Source: Halorubrum rutilum
GTDB taxonomy: Archaea > Halobacteriota > Halobacteria > Halobacteriales > Haloferacaceae
NCBI RefSeq assembly: GCF_024494565.1
Contig: NZ_JANHDN010000005.1
Coordinates: forward strand, 1-64,000
DNA length: 64,000 nucleotides
Reading direction: 5' to 3'
Part shown: one piece after another, positions 9,953 through 17,525 of the stretch
Position numbering within the stretch: the first letter of the stretch is position 1
How the letters are laid out: each line of letters starts with the position of its first letter
Made by a program: the position numbers and the translations under genes
Notes under the pieces: generated by a model
The model's input: only the letters and a program-made list of their open reading frames with translations
What the model was told of the DNA's origin: nothing
Database searches by the model: none

Positions 9953-10510
9953 ATGACTGACGGCGGCCTCGGGCCCTGGACCGACGACCTCTCTGCTCGG
10001 GAACGGGTCAGAGAGATCGCGACAACGCTCACCGAGCCTCGCTCTGTCGAGTGGGTACGCGAGGAAGCGCAGGTGTCCGCGTGGCAAACCGCGAAAGACG
10101 AGCTCGAGATGCTCGTCGAGTTCGAGCAACTGCAGGCCGTCGACGGCGACGACGGCAACACGAAGTACGCACCGAACTACCAGCTGCGCTACTTCAGCGA
10201 ACTGACCGAGCTGATCAACGCACATACGCGGGAGGAACTCCGCGAGGAAATCGCGGACATCCAGTCGGAACTCGACGAGTGGAAGGCCGAATTCGAGATC
10301 GAATCGCGTGACGAGTTGGAAGCGACGCTCACCGGGGACGGCCTCGACACCACAGCGATCCGAAAACGCAACCGTGTCCTTCGCCGGTGGGAGCGGTACG
10401 AGAACAACAAGCGCCTGCTCAAGCATGCGCTCGAACTCTACGACGACGCTCGCGAGCTCTACCCGGGACGGCACGATACGTCGGAGTCGTCGGTCTCGCT
10501 CTCACATTGA
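9953..10510 (+). CDS. HTH transcriptional regulator, DUF7342-like
   Basis: 185 aa. Residues 10-70 form a winged-helix unit (LSARERVREIATTL, SVEWVREEAQVSAWQTAKDE), followed by charged helices (EELREEIADIQSELDEWK) typical of the haloarchaeal family I know as DUF7342. A TATA-like GAAATATTC sits about 27 bases upstream, consistent with a leaderless transcript from the chosen ATG. The protein is related in layout to the regulator at 14.0 kb, which is followed by a partner gene. Here the stop codon abuts the right end of an IS1341-type element, and a decayed partner-like gene lies on the far side of the element. The module therefore seems to have been split, and the extreme C-terminus may have been altered. 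Confidence 0.7.
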   Translation: MTDGGLGPWTDDLSARERVREIATTLTEPRSVEWVREEAQVSAWQTAKDELEMLVEFEQLQAVDGDDGNTKYAPNYQLRYFSELTELINAHTREELREEIADIQSELDEWKAEFEIESRDELEATLTGDGLDTTAIRKRNRVLRRWERYENNKRLLKHALELYDDARELYPGRHDTSESSVSLSH

Positions 10511-10516
10511 CTTCCT

Positions 10517-10536
10517 CCCACGACTGAAGTCGTGGG
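10517..10536 (-). ncRNA. Right-end hairpin, likely part of the TnpB guide RNA
   Basis: An 8-bp perfect stem with a four-base loop lies about 20 bases beyond the tnpB stop. In IS200/IS605 elements the transcript covering the 3' end of tnpB and the right-end hairpin is the scaffold of the guide RNA, with the guide being the flanking host sequence (here the 3' end of the HTH gene and beyond). Transcription has not been shown. Confidence 0.4.
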
Positions 10537-10558
10537 ATTCCTCTGTTGGGATGTCGGA

Positions 10559-11914
10559 CTATGCCGATTCCACAGAGGCAATGTTCCCCACCGTTCGGCG
10601 GGTACTCCGGTCTGTGCGCTCCTCTTTGGGACTTTCCCTCTCGGGAGAGTCTGGTGTCTCCGACCACTTGTGGTCGTCCCACTCAAGGCACACGGGCTGA
10701 GCCATCAGCCCCACGTCCGTACCAGTCTCGCGTTCAAGGAACAGCTGACTCGCCTTGAGATCAGCATGTCCCTCGAACCCACACACGCAGCGGAACACGT
10801 CACCGTTGCGCGCTGTCTCCTCACGCTCGCCGCACTCTGGACACTCTTGGGTTGTCCACGACTCAGACTCCTCCACGACCTCGATGCCGTACTCCTCACA
10901 GACACACTCTAGCCGATCGATGAACCGCCGAAACGCCCAGAAGTTGTGCGTCTTCGCGTTCACCTCCGGCATCCAATGTGTCGAGAGCACGTCTTTGAGA
11001 TCACCGACATACACAGTCGACACGCCTTCCTCGTACAACCGTTCGACGAGGTCACGAACCAGTGCGTCTTGTGCGTGATCGCGTCGGCCGTACTTCACCT
11101 TGGACAGGCGGTCGACTTGTGTACTCGACTGTTGTTGGTCGTCGAGTTTCGATTGGAGGTCCGCGATCCGTTCGGTCGTCTCGCGGAACTGGTCAAATGG
11201 ACTCGAGCCATCGTACAGGTATTGGTCGCCGGTCGTGGTGGTACAAGCGACGAGGTTGTTGGCACCGACATCCAGAGCGGCTGTGTCATCAGCCAGTGGA
11301 GTTGCCCGTGTGTCGTCAGGAATCGTCACGGGCTGCGAGGCTCTGAATGTGCCATCAGTTTCGTCGTACCACACTTCTAACCGGCCTTGGTCCTCGTAGT
11401 CGGGCCAGTTCGGTTCGCCGACGATCTCAAGCCGGAGGCGGCTTTTCGGGCTGTTGTGTCTGTCTCGGAGGTCTTCCCCGACGACGATCTCAAGTCGCGA
11501 TCGTGTGCCCCACTCGACGCTGTATGCGTCTTTCCGGATGAGTCCTTTGAGGACACGCCCGTCATCTTTGTTTCCCCGGAACCCCGGCGGGTTGGGGTGC
11601 TCCGTGACCGAGTCGTTTGACTCGTCATAATATGCGTTCTTACTCTCGAAGAACGCAGTCCACGCTTCGCTGTTTTTCGAAATTACTTGTTGGGCAGTGG
11701 ACGCGCCGAGGACAGGTTTGTACTGTCCTTCCAGTGAGCCGGTGTCTGCGTCCCAGACACTCTCATCTTCGAGACCGTCTTCGTCATTGTACCGCATGAG
11801 GCGCTCGTAGTTGACCTCATTCCAGAGTGCGGCTGACGCATCCAACAGGTCCCGTAGTACGTGCTCCCCAGCCTCGGAGAGCGGCCGCACGGCGAACGTG
11901 TTGGTGCGCTTCAT
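10559..11914 (-). CDS. tnpB: TnpB, RNA-guided nuclease-like protein of an IS1341-type element
   Basis: 451 aa from the ATG giving MKRTNTFAVRPLSEAG; a longer frame upstream is ruled out by the divergent ORF and the usual start of this family. TnpB proteins are compact RuvC-type, RNA-guided endonucleases that favour retention of the element. RuvC-I is AALDVGANN (Asp215). RuvC-II reads STVYVGDLKDVL, with Gly304 where the catalytic Glu normally stands (xEDL). RuvC-III is EGHADLKAS (Asp385). The zinc ribbon is present (Cys358, Cys361, Cys376, Cys378). The long tail after LFLERE is acidic and variable. I recall VGDL in other haloarchaeal homologues, so this is probably a subfamily trait rather than decay, but it leaves cleavage activity in doubt. 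Confidence 0.88.
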   Translation of the reverse strand: MKRTNTFAVRPLSEAGEHVLRDLLDASAALWNEVNYERLMRYNDEDGLEDESVWDADTGSLEGQYKPVLGASTAQQVISKNSEAWTAFFESKNAYYDESNDSVTEHPNPPGFRGNKDDGRVLKGLIRKDAYSVEWGTRSRLEIVVGEDLRDRHNSPKSRLRLEIVGEPNWPDYEDQGRLEVWYDETDGTFRASQPVTIPDDTRATPLADDTAALDVGANNLVACTTTTGDQYLYDGSSPFDQFRETTERIADLQSKLDDQQQSSTQVDRLSKVKYGRRDHAQDALVRDLVERLYEEGVSTVYVGDLKDVLSTHWMPEVNAKTHNFWAFRRFIDRLECVCEEYGIEVVEESESWTTQECPECGEREETARNGDVFRCVCGFEGHADLKASQLFLERETGTDVGLMAQPVCLEWDDHKWSETPDSPERESPKEERTDRSTRRTVGNIASVESA

Positions 11915-11970
11915 CGCTATTGAGTATGTGAACCCACAAATACAAATAGCTATGCTTTTTCTATTAGAGC

Positions 11971-12108
11971 ATGCCGAACAATATTCACATCGAAGTAGCT
12001 GATGACGAGCAGTTCGAGAAGATGAAACAACTGAAAAACAGGTACGGATTGACGTGGAAGGGGTTGCTGGTGCAGGGGATGAAGCGGGTGGAAGAAGGAG
12101 ATTTGTAA
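11971..12108 (+). CDS. 45-aa protein divergent from tnpB
   Basis: Encodes MPNNIHIEVADDEQF followed by EKMKQLKNRYGLTWKGLLVQ and GMKRVEEGDL. The pattern, a short beta strand (NIHIEV), then a charged helix, a GLTWKG turn and a second helix, resembles a ribbon-helix-helix or antitoxin-like fold. The start is 56 bp from the tnpB start, and the shared gap is AT-rich (aaatacaaatagctatgc), so the two probably share a divergent promoter region. It may repress tnpB or belong to element maintenance. No closer identification can be made from sequence alone. Confidence 0.6.
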   Translation: MPNNIHIEVADDEQFEKMKQLKNRYGLTWKGLLVQGMKRVEEGDL

Positions 12109-12352
12109 CGTGGGACACCCGGCGGGCAAACGCCGTGGTTTGATAACTGGCCGACGGATTCCCCCGCGACTGAAGCCGTGAGATCTCTCCTGCATTCTCA
12201 GTAGCGTCTCATGATCTTTCTCGCAAATCGTGTGAATCTCAACAAACGGATACGACTCTCCAGGATTTTCAAACTAGGTAGCGAGGCGGATTCCTCGCCC
12301 CACGGTGGGCGGGGAGGAAGCCGACACGCTGCCACAACCCACCAAATATTAA
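12109..12352. repeat. Remnants of further IS200/IS605-type ends
   Basis: Two extra hairpin-like ends lie beyond the tnpB element. CCCGCGACTGAAGCCGTGAG (12163-12182) is a diverged copy of the right-end hairpin with the same GACTGAAG centre. The second, GATTCCTCGCCCCACGG and GTGGGCGGGGAGGAAG (about 12289-12320), has the cctcgccc...gggcggggagg form of another haloarchaeal element family. No gene is seen here. The region looks like repeated insertion at one spot. Confidence 0.5.
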
Positions 12353-12814
12353 TCACCACCTCTTTCCAACCGGCTACAGACTCAGGCTTCTTCGGCGGAC
12401 TCTCCGGTCGACCGAGTCTGGTATCACACGTCCGCCGGGAACAAGGTCGGAGTCCGGGCCGCGATCGCACCCGAACGGTTCCTCGAAGCGTCGTACCCTG
12501 TCGGCGAGGCTGAACTACAGGTCAGGTTCGACTTTCCGCGGACCCATTCGTACGACTTCTACGGGATTCAGTGGATCGAATCCGATCGGGATCTCATGGT
12601 GGGATGGCATCAAGACGAAACGCACACCGAGCTCGGAGAGTGCCACTTCCAGATCAACTACCGAGGCGAAACCGTCCAGCGAGCCGAAGCCACGTTTCTC
12701 GACGCGCATCCGCTGAACGTGCTCGATCGTCGACTCGACGATCTCGTGGACGCGCTCGACGCACTGACGTGGGACGACGGGACTCCGAGCCTGCCGGCGG
12801 GAGCGGTCAAATGA
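12353..12814 (+). pseudogene. Truncated partner-type protein (TumE-like), 5' end lost
   Basis: The frame is open from just after a TAA at 12350-12352 but has no start codon until a Met 81 codons in; the residues before that Met (DRVWYHTSAGNKVGVRAA, RFLEASYPVGEAELQVRFDF) are clearly coding in character. The C-terminal half (LMVGWHQDETHTELGECHF, then DAHPLNVLDRR) lines up in layout with the intact partner protein at 14.5 kb: a hydrophobic strand, W/H-rich centre, then HPL-V and a closing helix. I think it is the partner of the HTH gene at 9.95 kb, separated and beheaded by element insertions. A shortened 72-aa product from the internal ATG is possible. Confidence 0.55.
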
Positions 12815-12883
12815 CCCGTTCGCTTCGCCCCCGCTCCCCGCCGGGGTCCAAACCCTGTTAGGGCCCGGTCGTCAACGGCGCCC

Positions 12884-13906
12884 GTGACGGACACCAACCG
12901 AGAGTGGCTGCTCGCCGAGCGCCCGACCGGCGAGCCCGACCTGGACTGCTTCGAACTGCGCGAGACCGACGTTCCGGTCCCCGCGCCGGGCGAGCTCCTC
13001 GTCCGCACCCGGTTCCTCTCTGTCGACCCGTACATGCGCGGGCGGATGCGCGACGCCGAGTCGTACGCCGAGCCGTGGGCCGTCGGCGACCCCCTCAAGG
13101 GCGGGATCGTCGGGGAGGTGATCGAGAGCGAGCACGACGCCTACGACCCGGGCGACCTCGTGACCGGCGAGGGCCGGTGGGCCGACTACGCGACGCTCGA
13201 CGCCGACGACGTCGCGCCGGTCGACCCGACGGTCGCCGATCCGGAGGCGTACCTCGGCGTCCTCGGGATGCCCGGCCGGACCGCCTACTTCGGCCTGCTG
13301 GAGGTCGGCGAGCCCAAGCCGGGCGACACGGTCGTCGTCTCCGGCGCCGCGGGCGCGGTCGGCTCGGTGGTCGGCCAGATCGCGAAGCGCGCCGGCTGTC
13401 GCGTCGTCGGCTTCGCCGGCTCCGACGAGAAGACGACGTGGCTCACGGACGAGCTCGGCTTCGACGCCGCGATCAACTACGAGGCGACCGACGACTACCG
13501 CGACGCGCTCGACGAGGCCGCGCCCGACGGCGTGGACGTCTACTTCGACAACGTCGGCGGTCCAATCACGGACGCCGTCTTCACCGAGCTGAACCTCGAC
13601 GCCCGGGTCGCCGTCTGCGGGCAGATCGCCCACTACAACGAGGAGGAGACGCCGACCGGGCCGCGGAAGCTCCCCGGGCTCATTCCGGTGCGAGCGCGCG
13701 TGCAAGGGCTGCTCGTCAGCGACTTCGCGACCCGGTTCGGCGAGGCCGGCGAGCGCCTCGGGCGCTGGGTCGCGAGCGGCGACCTCGAACACCGCGAGAC
13801 GGTCGTGGAGGGGTTAGAGCGCGCGCCCGACGCCTTCCTCGGGCTGTTCGCGGGCGACAACGTCGGGAAGCAGGTGGTGCGGGTGGCGGCGGCGGACGAG
13901 GAGTAG
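12884..13906 (+). CDS. NADP-dependent zinc-free oxidoreductase (MDR superfamily)
   Basis: 340 aa from a GTG start. A zinc-independent medium-chain reductase that adds hydride from NADPH to enones or quinone-like compounds. The N-terminal GroES-like part has PGELLVRTRFLSVDPYMRGR, the hallmark of the leukotriene B4 dehydrogenase/CurA group. The Rossmann core contains VVVSGAAGAVGSVVGQIAKR and the VYFDNVGGPITDAV loop. The catalytic zinc ligands of alcohol dehydrogenases are absent, as usual here. Its physiological substrate cannot be told from sequence. It stands alone between two accessory modules. Confidence 0.88.
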   Translation: MTDTNREWLLAERPTGEPDLDCFELRETDVPVPAPGELLVRTRFLSVDPYMRGRMRDAESYAEPWAVGDPLKGGIVGEVIESEHDAYDPGDLVTGEGRWADYATLDADDVAPVDPTVADPEAYLGVLGMPGRTAYFGLLEVGEPKPGDTVVVSGAAGAVGSVVGQIAKRAGCRVVGFAGSDEKTTWLTDELGFDAAINYEATDDYRDALDEAAPDGVDVYFDNVGGPITDAVFTELNLDARVAVCGQIAHYNEEETPTGPRKLPGLIPVRARVQGLLVSDFATRFGEAGERLGRWVASGDLEHRETVVEGLERAPDAFLGLFAGDNVGKQVVRVAAADEE

Positions 13907-14006
13907 CGACAAGCGAACGACTTCGTCGGCGACCGCCGTTCCGCGGATTCGCACAGATATTTGAGAGATACAAAGATATATTGAGGCCCTCCACGTAGAT
14001 GGCAGT

Positions 14007-14534
14007 ATGAGCGAGTTCGATCCGGCACCGGAACCCGGAGCCGAGGGGTCTCGGTGGCAGGACGATACGGACACGTTCGGCCGGGTCTACGACGTCGTGC
14101 TCGGGATCACGTCGCCGACGGCGTACACCGACATCGCGGAGCTCGCGGACTGCTCTCCGAACGCGGCGAAGAAGCATCTCGACCGACTGGCGGAGATGGG
14201 CGTCGCTCGCGCGAACCGAGAGACCCGCCCCGCGACGTACGAGCGACACGACGGCTACCTCGAATGGCAGGACGCGAGCCGGATCGCCGCGGAGCTCTCC
14301 GTCGACGAAATTGTCGGTCGCGTCGCGGCGCTCGAAGAGCGGCGAGCCGAATACGAGGACCGATTCGAGACCGCCGATCCGAACTCCGTCTCCGTGTTCG
14401 AAGCCGCCGACCACGAGACGATCCACGACCGAATGACCGCGGTAAGCGAGTGGAAGGGCGTGACTCGGGACATTCGACTCTACGAACTGGCCCGCCGGCT
14501 CTCGGAGAACGACGGTCACCTGATCCCCGCCTGA
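14007..14534 (+). CDS. HTH regulator, DUF7342 family, first gene of a two-gene module
   Basis: 175 aa. The winged helix is TFGRVYDVVLGITSPTAYTD with IAELADCSPNAAKKHLDRLA, then a charged C-terminal helical part (VGRVAALEERRAEYEDRF). The pattern matches the haloarchaeal DUF7342 family of small HTH proteins. A GATACAAAGATATATT promoter element lies about 24-38 bases upstream, so the mRNA is probably leaderless. The partner gene begins 2 bp after the stop. Such tight HTH-plus-partner pairs look like toxin-antitoxin or self-regulated modules; function has not been shown to my knowledge. Confidence 0.72.
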   Translation: MSEFDPAPEPGAEGSRWQDDTDTFGRVYDVVLGITSPTAYTDIAELADCSPNAAKKHLDRLAEMGVARANRETRPATYERHDGYLEWQDASRIAAELSVDEIVGRVAALEERRAEYEDRFETADPNSVSVFEAADHETIHDRMTAVSEWKGVTRDIRLYELARRLSENDGHLIPA

Positions 14535-14536
14535 AG

Positions 14537-14992
14537 ATGGACCCGCCCTCCGATAGTTCGGCGTCCGGCTCGACCGGTCCGCCCGACCGACAGACGTTAC
14601 GACTGATCGAGCGACAACTGACGGCCGATCCGCTGGTCGACGAGGTCCAGTTCGAACCGGATCCGTACGAACCGCGGCTCCTTCGCGCGTCGCTCGCCGC
14701 GGACCGCTACCCCGAGACGGTGGCTACGGCGCGAATCGACGTTCGGTGGTTCGCCACGGGCGACTTCTCGATACACTACGTCGAGACTCGGGATACCGGT
14801 CGATGGGAGTGTCGCTGGGACCGACATCCGAACGCGCACAACAGCCGAGTGCACTTTCACGAACCGCCGACGGGCGCTACGGTCACGGACCTCGACCTGT
14901 CGTCGCTCCACCCGCTCGAAGTACATGCGACCGTACTCGATGCGGTCGAGGGGCGGATCGAGGCGGTTTGGTCCGGGCCGCCCCAGGAGTGA
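14537..14992 (+). CDS. TumE-like partner protein of the DUF7342 regulator
   Basis: 151 aa. Contains ARIDVRWFATGDFSIHYVE, then ECRWDRHPNAHNSRVHFHEP and LHPLEVHATVLDAVEGRI. A short beta sheet with a His/Trp-rich R-x-HPN-x-H-x5-HFH centre is reminiscent of the TumE/DUF6516 toxin family, but I am not sure of that link. It is translationally tied to the preceding HTH gene (2-bp gap). The truncated protein at 12.4-12.8 kb shares its layout. Toxin identity is inferred only from gene order and pattern. Confidence 0.55.
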   Translation: MDPPSDSSASGSTGPPDRQTLRLIERQLTADPLVDEVQFEPDPYEPRLLRASLAADRYPETVATARIDVRWFATGDFSIHYVETRDTGRWECRWDRHPNAHNSRVHFHEPPTGATVTDLDLSSLHPLEVHATVLDAVEGRIEAVWSGPPQE

Positions 14993-15067
14993 CACCCCCT
15001 TTCGCTCTGACCCCCCGCCCGTCCGGCGGCTATCGTTAAGTAGCCTGACCGCTTTCCTTCCGGACAG

Positions 15068-16348
15068 ATGCCTCACGACGCGCGAGCCAGACTGAGCGAT
15101 CTCCGGCGGGCGTTCCACCGCCATCCGGAGCCGGGGTGGCGGGAGTTCCGGACGACCGCCCGCGTCGTCGAGGAGCTCGAACGCATCGGCGTCGACGAGA
15201 TCGCCGTCGGCCGCGAGGCGCTCGCGACCGACGAGCGGATGGCCGTTCCCGACGACGACGAGATCCGACCGTGGCTCGACCGGGCCCGCGACGCCGGGGT
15301 CGACGGGGACCTGCTCGACCGGACCGCGGGCGGCCACACGGGCGTCGTCGCGACGCTCGCGCGGGGCGAGGGGCCGTGTATCGGCCTGCGCGTCGACCTC
15401 GACGCGATCTCGATCCGCGAGTCGACCGACCCCGACCACCGGCCGGCCGCGGAGGGGTTCCGCTCGGAACACGACGGCTACATGCACGCCTGCGGCCACG
15501 ACGCGCACCTCGCGATCGCGCTCGGGACGGTCGAGGCGATCGCCGACAGCGACTTCGAAGGCACCCTCAAGGTGTTCTTCCAGCCGGCCGAGGAGGTCTC
15601 CGGCGGCGGGAAGGCGATGGCCGAGAGCGGCCACCTCGACGGCGTCGACTACCTCTTCGCGCTCCACGTCGGGCTCGGACACCCGACGGGCGAGATCGTC
15701 GCCGGCGCGGAGAGCCCGCTGGCGATGGCGCACCTGACGGCCACCTTCGAGGGGGCGAGCGCCCATGCGGGGAAGGCGCCGAACGAGGGCGCGAACGCCA
15801 TGCAGGCGGCCGCGGCCGCGATCCAGAACGCGTACGGGATCGCGCGCCACGCCGACGGCGCGACGCGGGTGAACGTCGGCCGGATCGAGGGCGGCTCCGC
15901 GAGCAACGTCGTCGCCGAGGCGGTGACGATCGAGGCGGAGGTCCGCGGCGAGACGACCGCGCTGATGACGTACGCGCGCACCGAGCTCGAACGGGTCCTG
16001 TACGCCGCCGCCGAGCTCCACGACTGCGACGTCACCCCCCGCGTGATCAGCGAGTCGCCGTGCGTCGACAGCCACCCGGCGCTCCGGGAGGTCATCGGCA
16101 ACGTGGCGTGGGACGTCGACGGCGTCGACCGCGTGGTCCCGACCGAGGAGTTCGGCGTGAGCGAGGACGGGACCTACCTGATGGGGCGGGTTCAGGACGC
16201 CGGCGGGCTCGCGTCGTACGTCCTCGTCGGCACCGACCACCCGACGAGCCACCACACCCCGACGTTCGATATCGACGAGGAGAGCCTCGGGATCGGCGTC
16301 GACCTGCTGTCGGACGCGTTCGTCGAGCTCTCGCGGCGGCGCCCGTAG
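15068..16348 (+). CDS. M20 amidohydrolase (N-acyl-amino-acid deacylase type), paralog 1
   Basis: 426 aa. Hydrolyses an N-acyl amide using a metal pair. Visible motifs: RRAFHRHPEPGWREF near the N-terminus, GLRVDLDAISI (Asp ligand), MHACGHDAHLAIALG (Cys/His ligands), FFQPAEEVSGGGKAM (catalytic and bridging Glu), the dimerisation lid GASAHAGKAPNEGANAMQ, and C-terminal DHPTSHHTPTFDID (His ligand). An extra 30-40 residues between the first strand and GLRVD is shared with paralog 2 at 20.7-22.0 kb. Given the DoeA-like gene nearby, N-acetyl-2,4-diaminobutyrate is a reasonable candidate substrate; I recall an M20-type variant named DoeB2 from bacterial ectoine clusters. The substrate remains inference. 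Confidence 0.85.
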   Translation: MPHDARARLSDLRRAFHRHPEPGWREFRTTARVVEELERIGVDEIAVGREALATDERMAVPDDDEIRPWLDRARDAGVDGDLLDRTAGGHTGVVATLARGEGPCIGLRVDLDAISIRESTDPDHRPAAEGFRSEHDGYMHACGHDAHLAIALGTVEAIADSDFEGTLKVFFQPAEEVSGGGKAMAESGHLDGVDYLFALHVGLGHPTGEIVAGAESPLAMAHLTATFEGASAHAGKAPNEGANAMQAAAAAIQNAYGIARHADGATRVNVGRIEGGSASNVVAEAVTIEAEVRGETTALMTYARTELERVLYAAAELHDCDVTPRVISESPCVDSHPALREVIGNVAWDVDGVDRVVPTEEFGVSEDGTYLMGRVQDAGGLASYVLVGTDHPTSHHTPTFDIDEESLGIGVDLLSDAFVELSRRRP

Positions 16349-16440
16349 CGGGACTGTAAGCGAGTCTTCGCGGCCCGAGCGAGCGCGAGCGCGTTCGCGG
16401 GACCAGTACTGTTAATCCCGTGGCACCCGGTGTTCGGGAC

Positions 16441-17088
16441 ATGAGCCAGAACGACGTGCCGGAGTCGCTGGAGGCGGCGGCCGAGTCGGACCGGCCCCGC
16501 GGCATCCTCACCCCCTCCGACCGTGACTTTCTGCTCGGGCGCAAGACGGACTACACGGACCACTCCCGCAAGCAGAAGCGGAACCGGATCCGGCGCCGCG
16601 TCCGGAACGCCATCCTCGATTTCAGCATCCTCTTCGAGTGTCTGGAGGAGCGCGATCGGAAGACGGTGTTCGACCCGGACGACGAGGACCGCGAGGCGTA
16701 CACCCAGGGGATCACCGACATGCTCGCGTTCCTCCACCTCGGCACGATGGGGTACCACACGCCGTTCAAGGACATGCTCTCGGAGGGGGTCGGCAAGGCG
16801 GAACAGCGGCTCGCCGGGTCGAACTACCGCATGGTCAACGTCGAGTTCAACGTCGACCCGGTCGGCCAGATCGACGTCGACGAGGTGGTCGGGAAGCTCG
16901 AGGACGAGGAGTTCGCCGAGCTCACCGACGAGGAGCTGCGCGCGTTCGTCCGCCTGCTGACCATGTCGGACTCCTTCTCGCCGGAGGAGGCCGGCGAGGA
17001 GATCAAGGACCGCGTCGACGAGTTCGCCGAGCGACTGACGGAGAGCGCCGCCTCCCACGAGCGCACGCTCGAAGAGCTGACGAACTAA
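16441..17088 (+). CDS. Haloarchaeal conserved protein of unknown function
   Basis: 215 aa, cytoplasmic and highly charged. Opens with RPRGILTPSDRDFLLG and a basic helix (HSRKQKRNRIRRRVRNAI), followed by LDFSILFECLEERDRKTVF. The C-terminal third is an acidic helix-rich region (DVDEVVGKLEDEEFAELTDE). I have seen the GILT-S/A-DRxFL start in haloarchaeal proteins, but I do not know a function and assign none. The basic N-terminal helix could bind nucleic acid. It is separated from its neighbours by more than 90 bp on each side and is probably transcribed alone. Confidence 0.7.
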   Translation: MSQNDVPESLEAAAESDRPRGILTPSDRDFLLGRKTDYTDHSRKQKRNRIRRRVRNAILDFSILFECLEERDRKTVFDPDDEDREAYTQGITDMLAFLHLGTMGYHTPFKDMLSEGVGKAEQRLAGSNYRMVNVEFNVDPVGQIDVDEVVGKLEDEEFAELTDEELRAFVRLLTMSDSFSPEEAGEEIKDRVDEFAERLTESAASHERTLEELTN

Positions 17089-17525
17089 CGCGTTGCCGGC
17101 GGGCCGACGCGTTGCCGACGGGCTGAGCACCGACCGCTCCCGACGGTCCAGCCCCGGCCGGTAACGAATATCGGTGACACGCCATCCGCCGCCGACCCGT
17201 TTTTCGACGCGGACTCGACCTTGACAGGTTCGCCGCCGTTCGAGTTTCGGCGCGGTTCGACACGATGTCTTCGGTTATCTCGGTGTTTTCTTGCTGACTG
17301 TCGAGTAAACTCCGTTAGAAGTTGTCGATCGCGTCTCTTCCGGATCCTATACGGTTCTCGTTGAATATATATACATACTTCATAATACGGTTATGAGGCG
17401 CCACACTGAGAAACACTTATTGTGTACAATTTCGATCCACCGTGTATGCCAGCACGTGGCATGGTACTCGACCGGCGGAGGCACCGTGGACCAAGTAGTC
17501 GTCGCCGTGACGGAGGTGTCACGCC
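17089..17525. other. Long leader/intergenic region before the BCCT gene
   Basis: It begins with an imperfect tandem repeat of a 19-base unit, ACGCGTTGCCGGCGGGCCG then ACGCGTTGCCGACGGGCTG (17088-17125). A TATA-like GAATATATATACATAC lies at 17364-17379. Palindrome ATTGTGTACAAT (17419-17430) and a GTGTAT box (17442-17447) lie 25-70 bases beyond it, leaving a leader of about 120 bases before the GTG start. No gene is seen. The arrangement suggests a regulated promoter. Confidence 0.5.
17419..17447 (+). promoter_or_regulatory. GTGTA/TACAC operator, BCCT promoter
   Basis: ATTGTGTACAAT is an ATTGT/ACAAT palindrome, with CGTGTATGCC 11 bases on. Related palindromes occur before the aminotransferase, M20 and M24 genes of this island. 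The position just after the likely transcription start fits a repressor site. Confidence 0.4.

Larger units (their letters stand above)
10508..12190. mobile_element. IS1341-type element (tnpB only, IS200/IS605 superfamily)
   Basis: Contains tnpB on the minus strand and a divergent 45-codon ORF, but no tnpA. The end behind tnpB carries a perfect hairpin CCCACGACTGAAGTCGTGGG (10517-10536) embedded in the TGACTTCCT context, the typical right-end structure that also forms part of the omega/re RNA. At the other side a diverged copy of that hairpin occurs (12163-12182), so the left boundary is uncertain. Without TnpA the element would depend on a transposase in trans. It sits directly behind the stop codon of the HTH gene. 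Confidence 0.7.
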
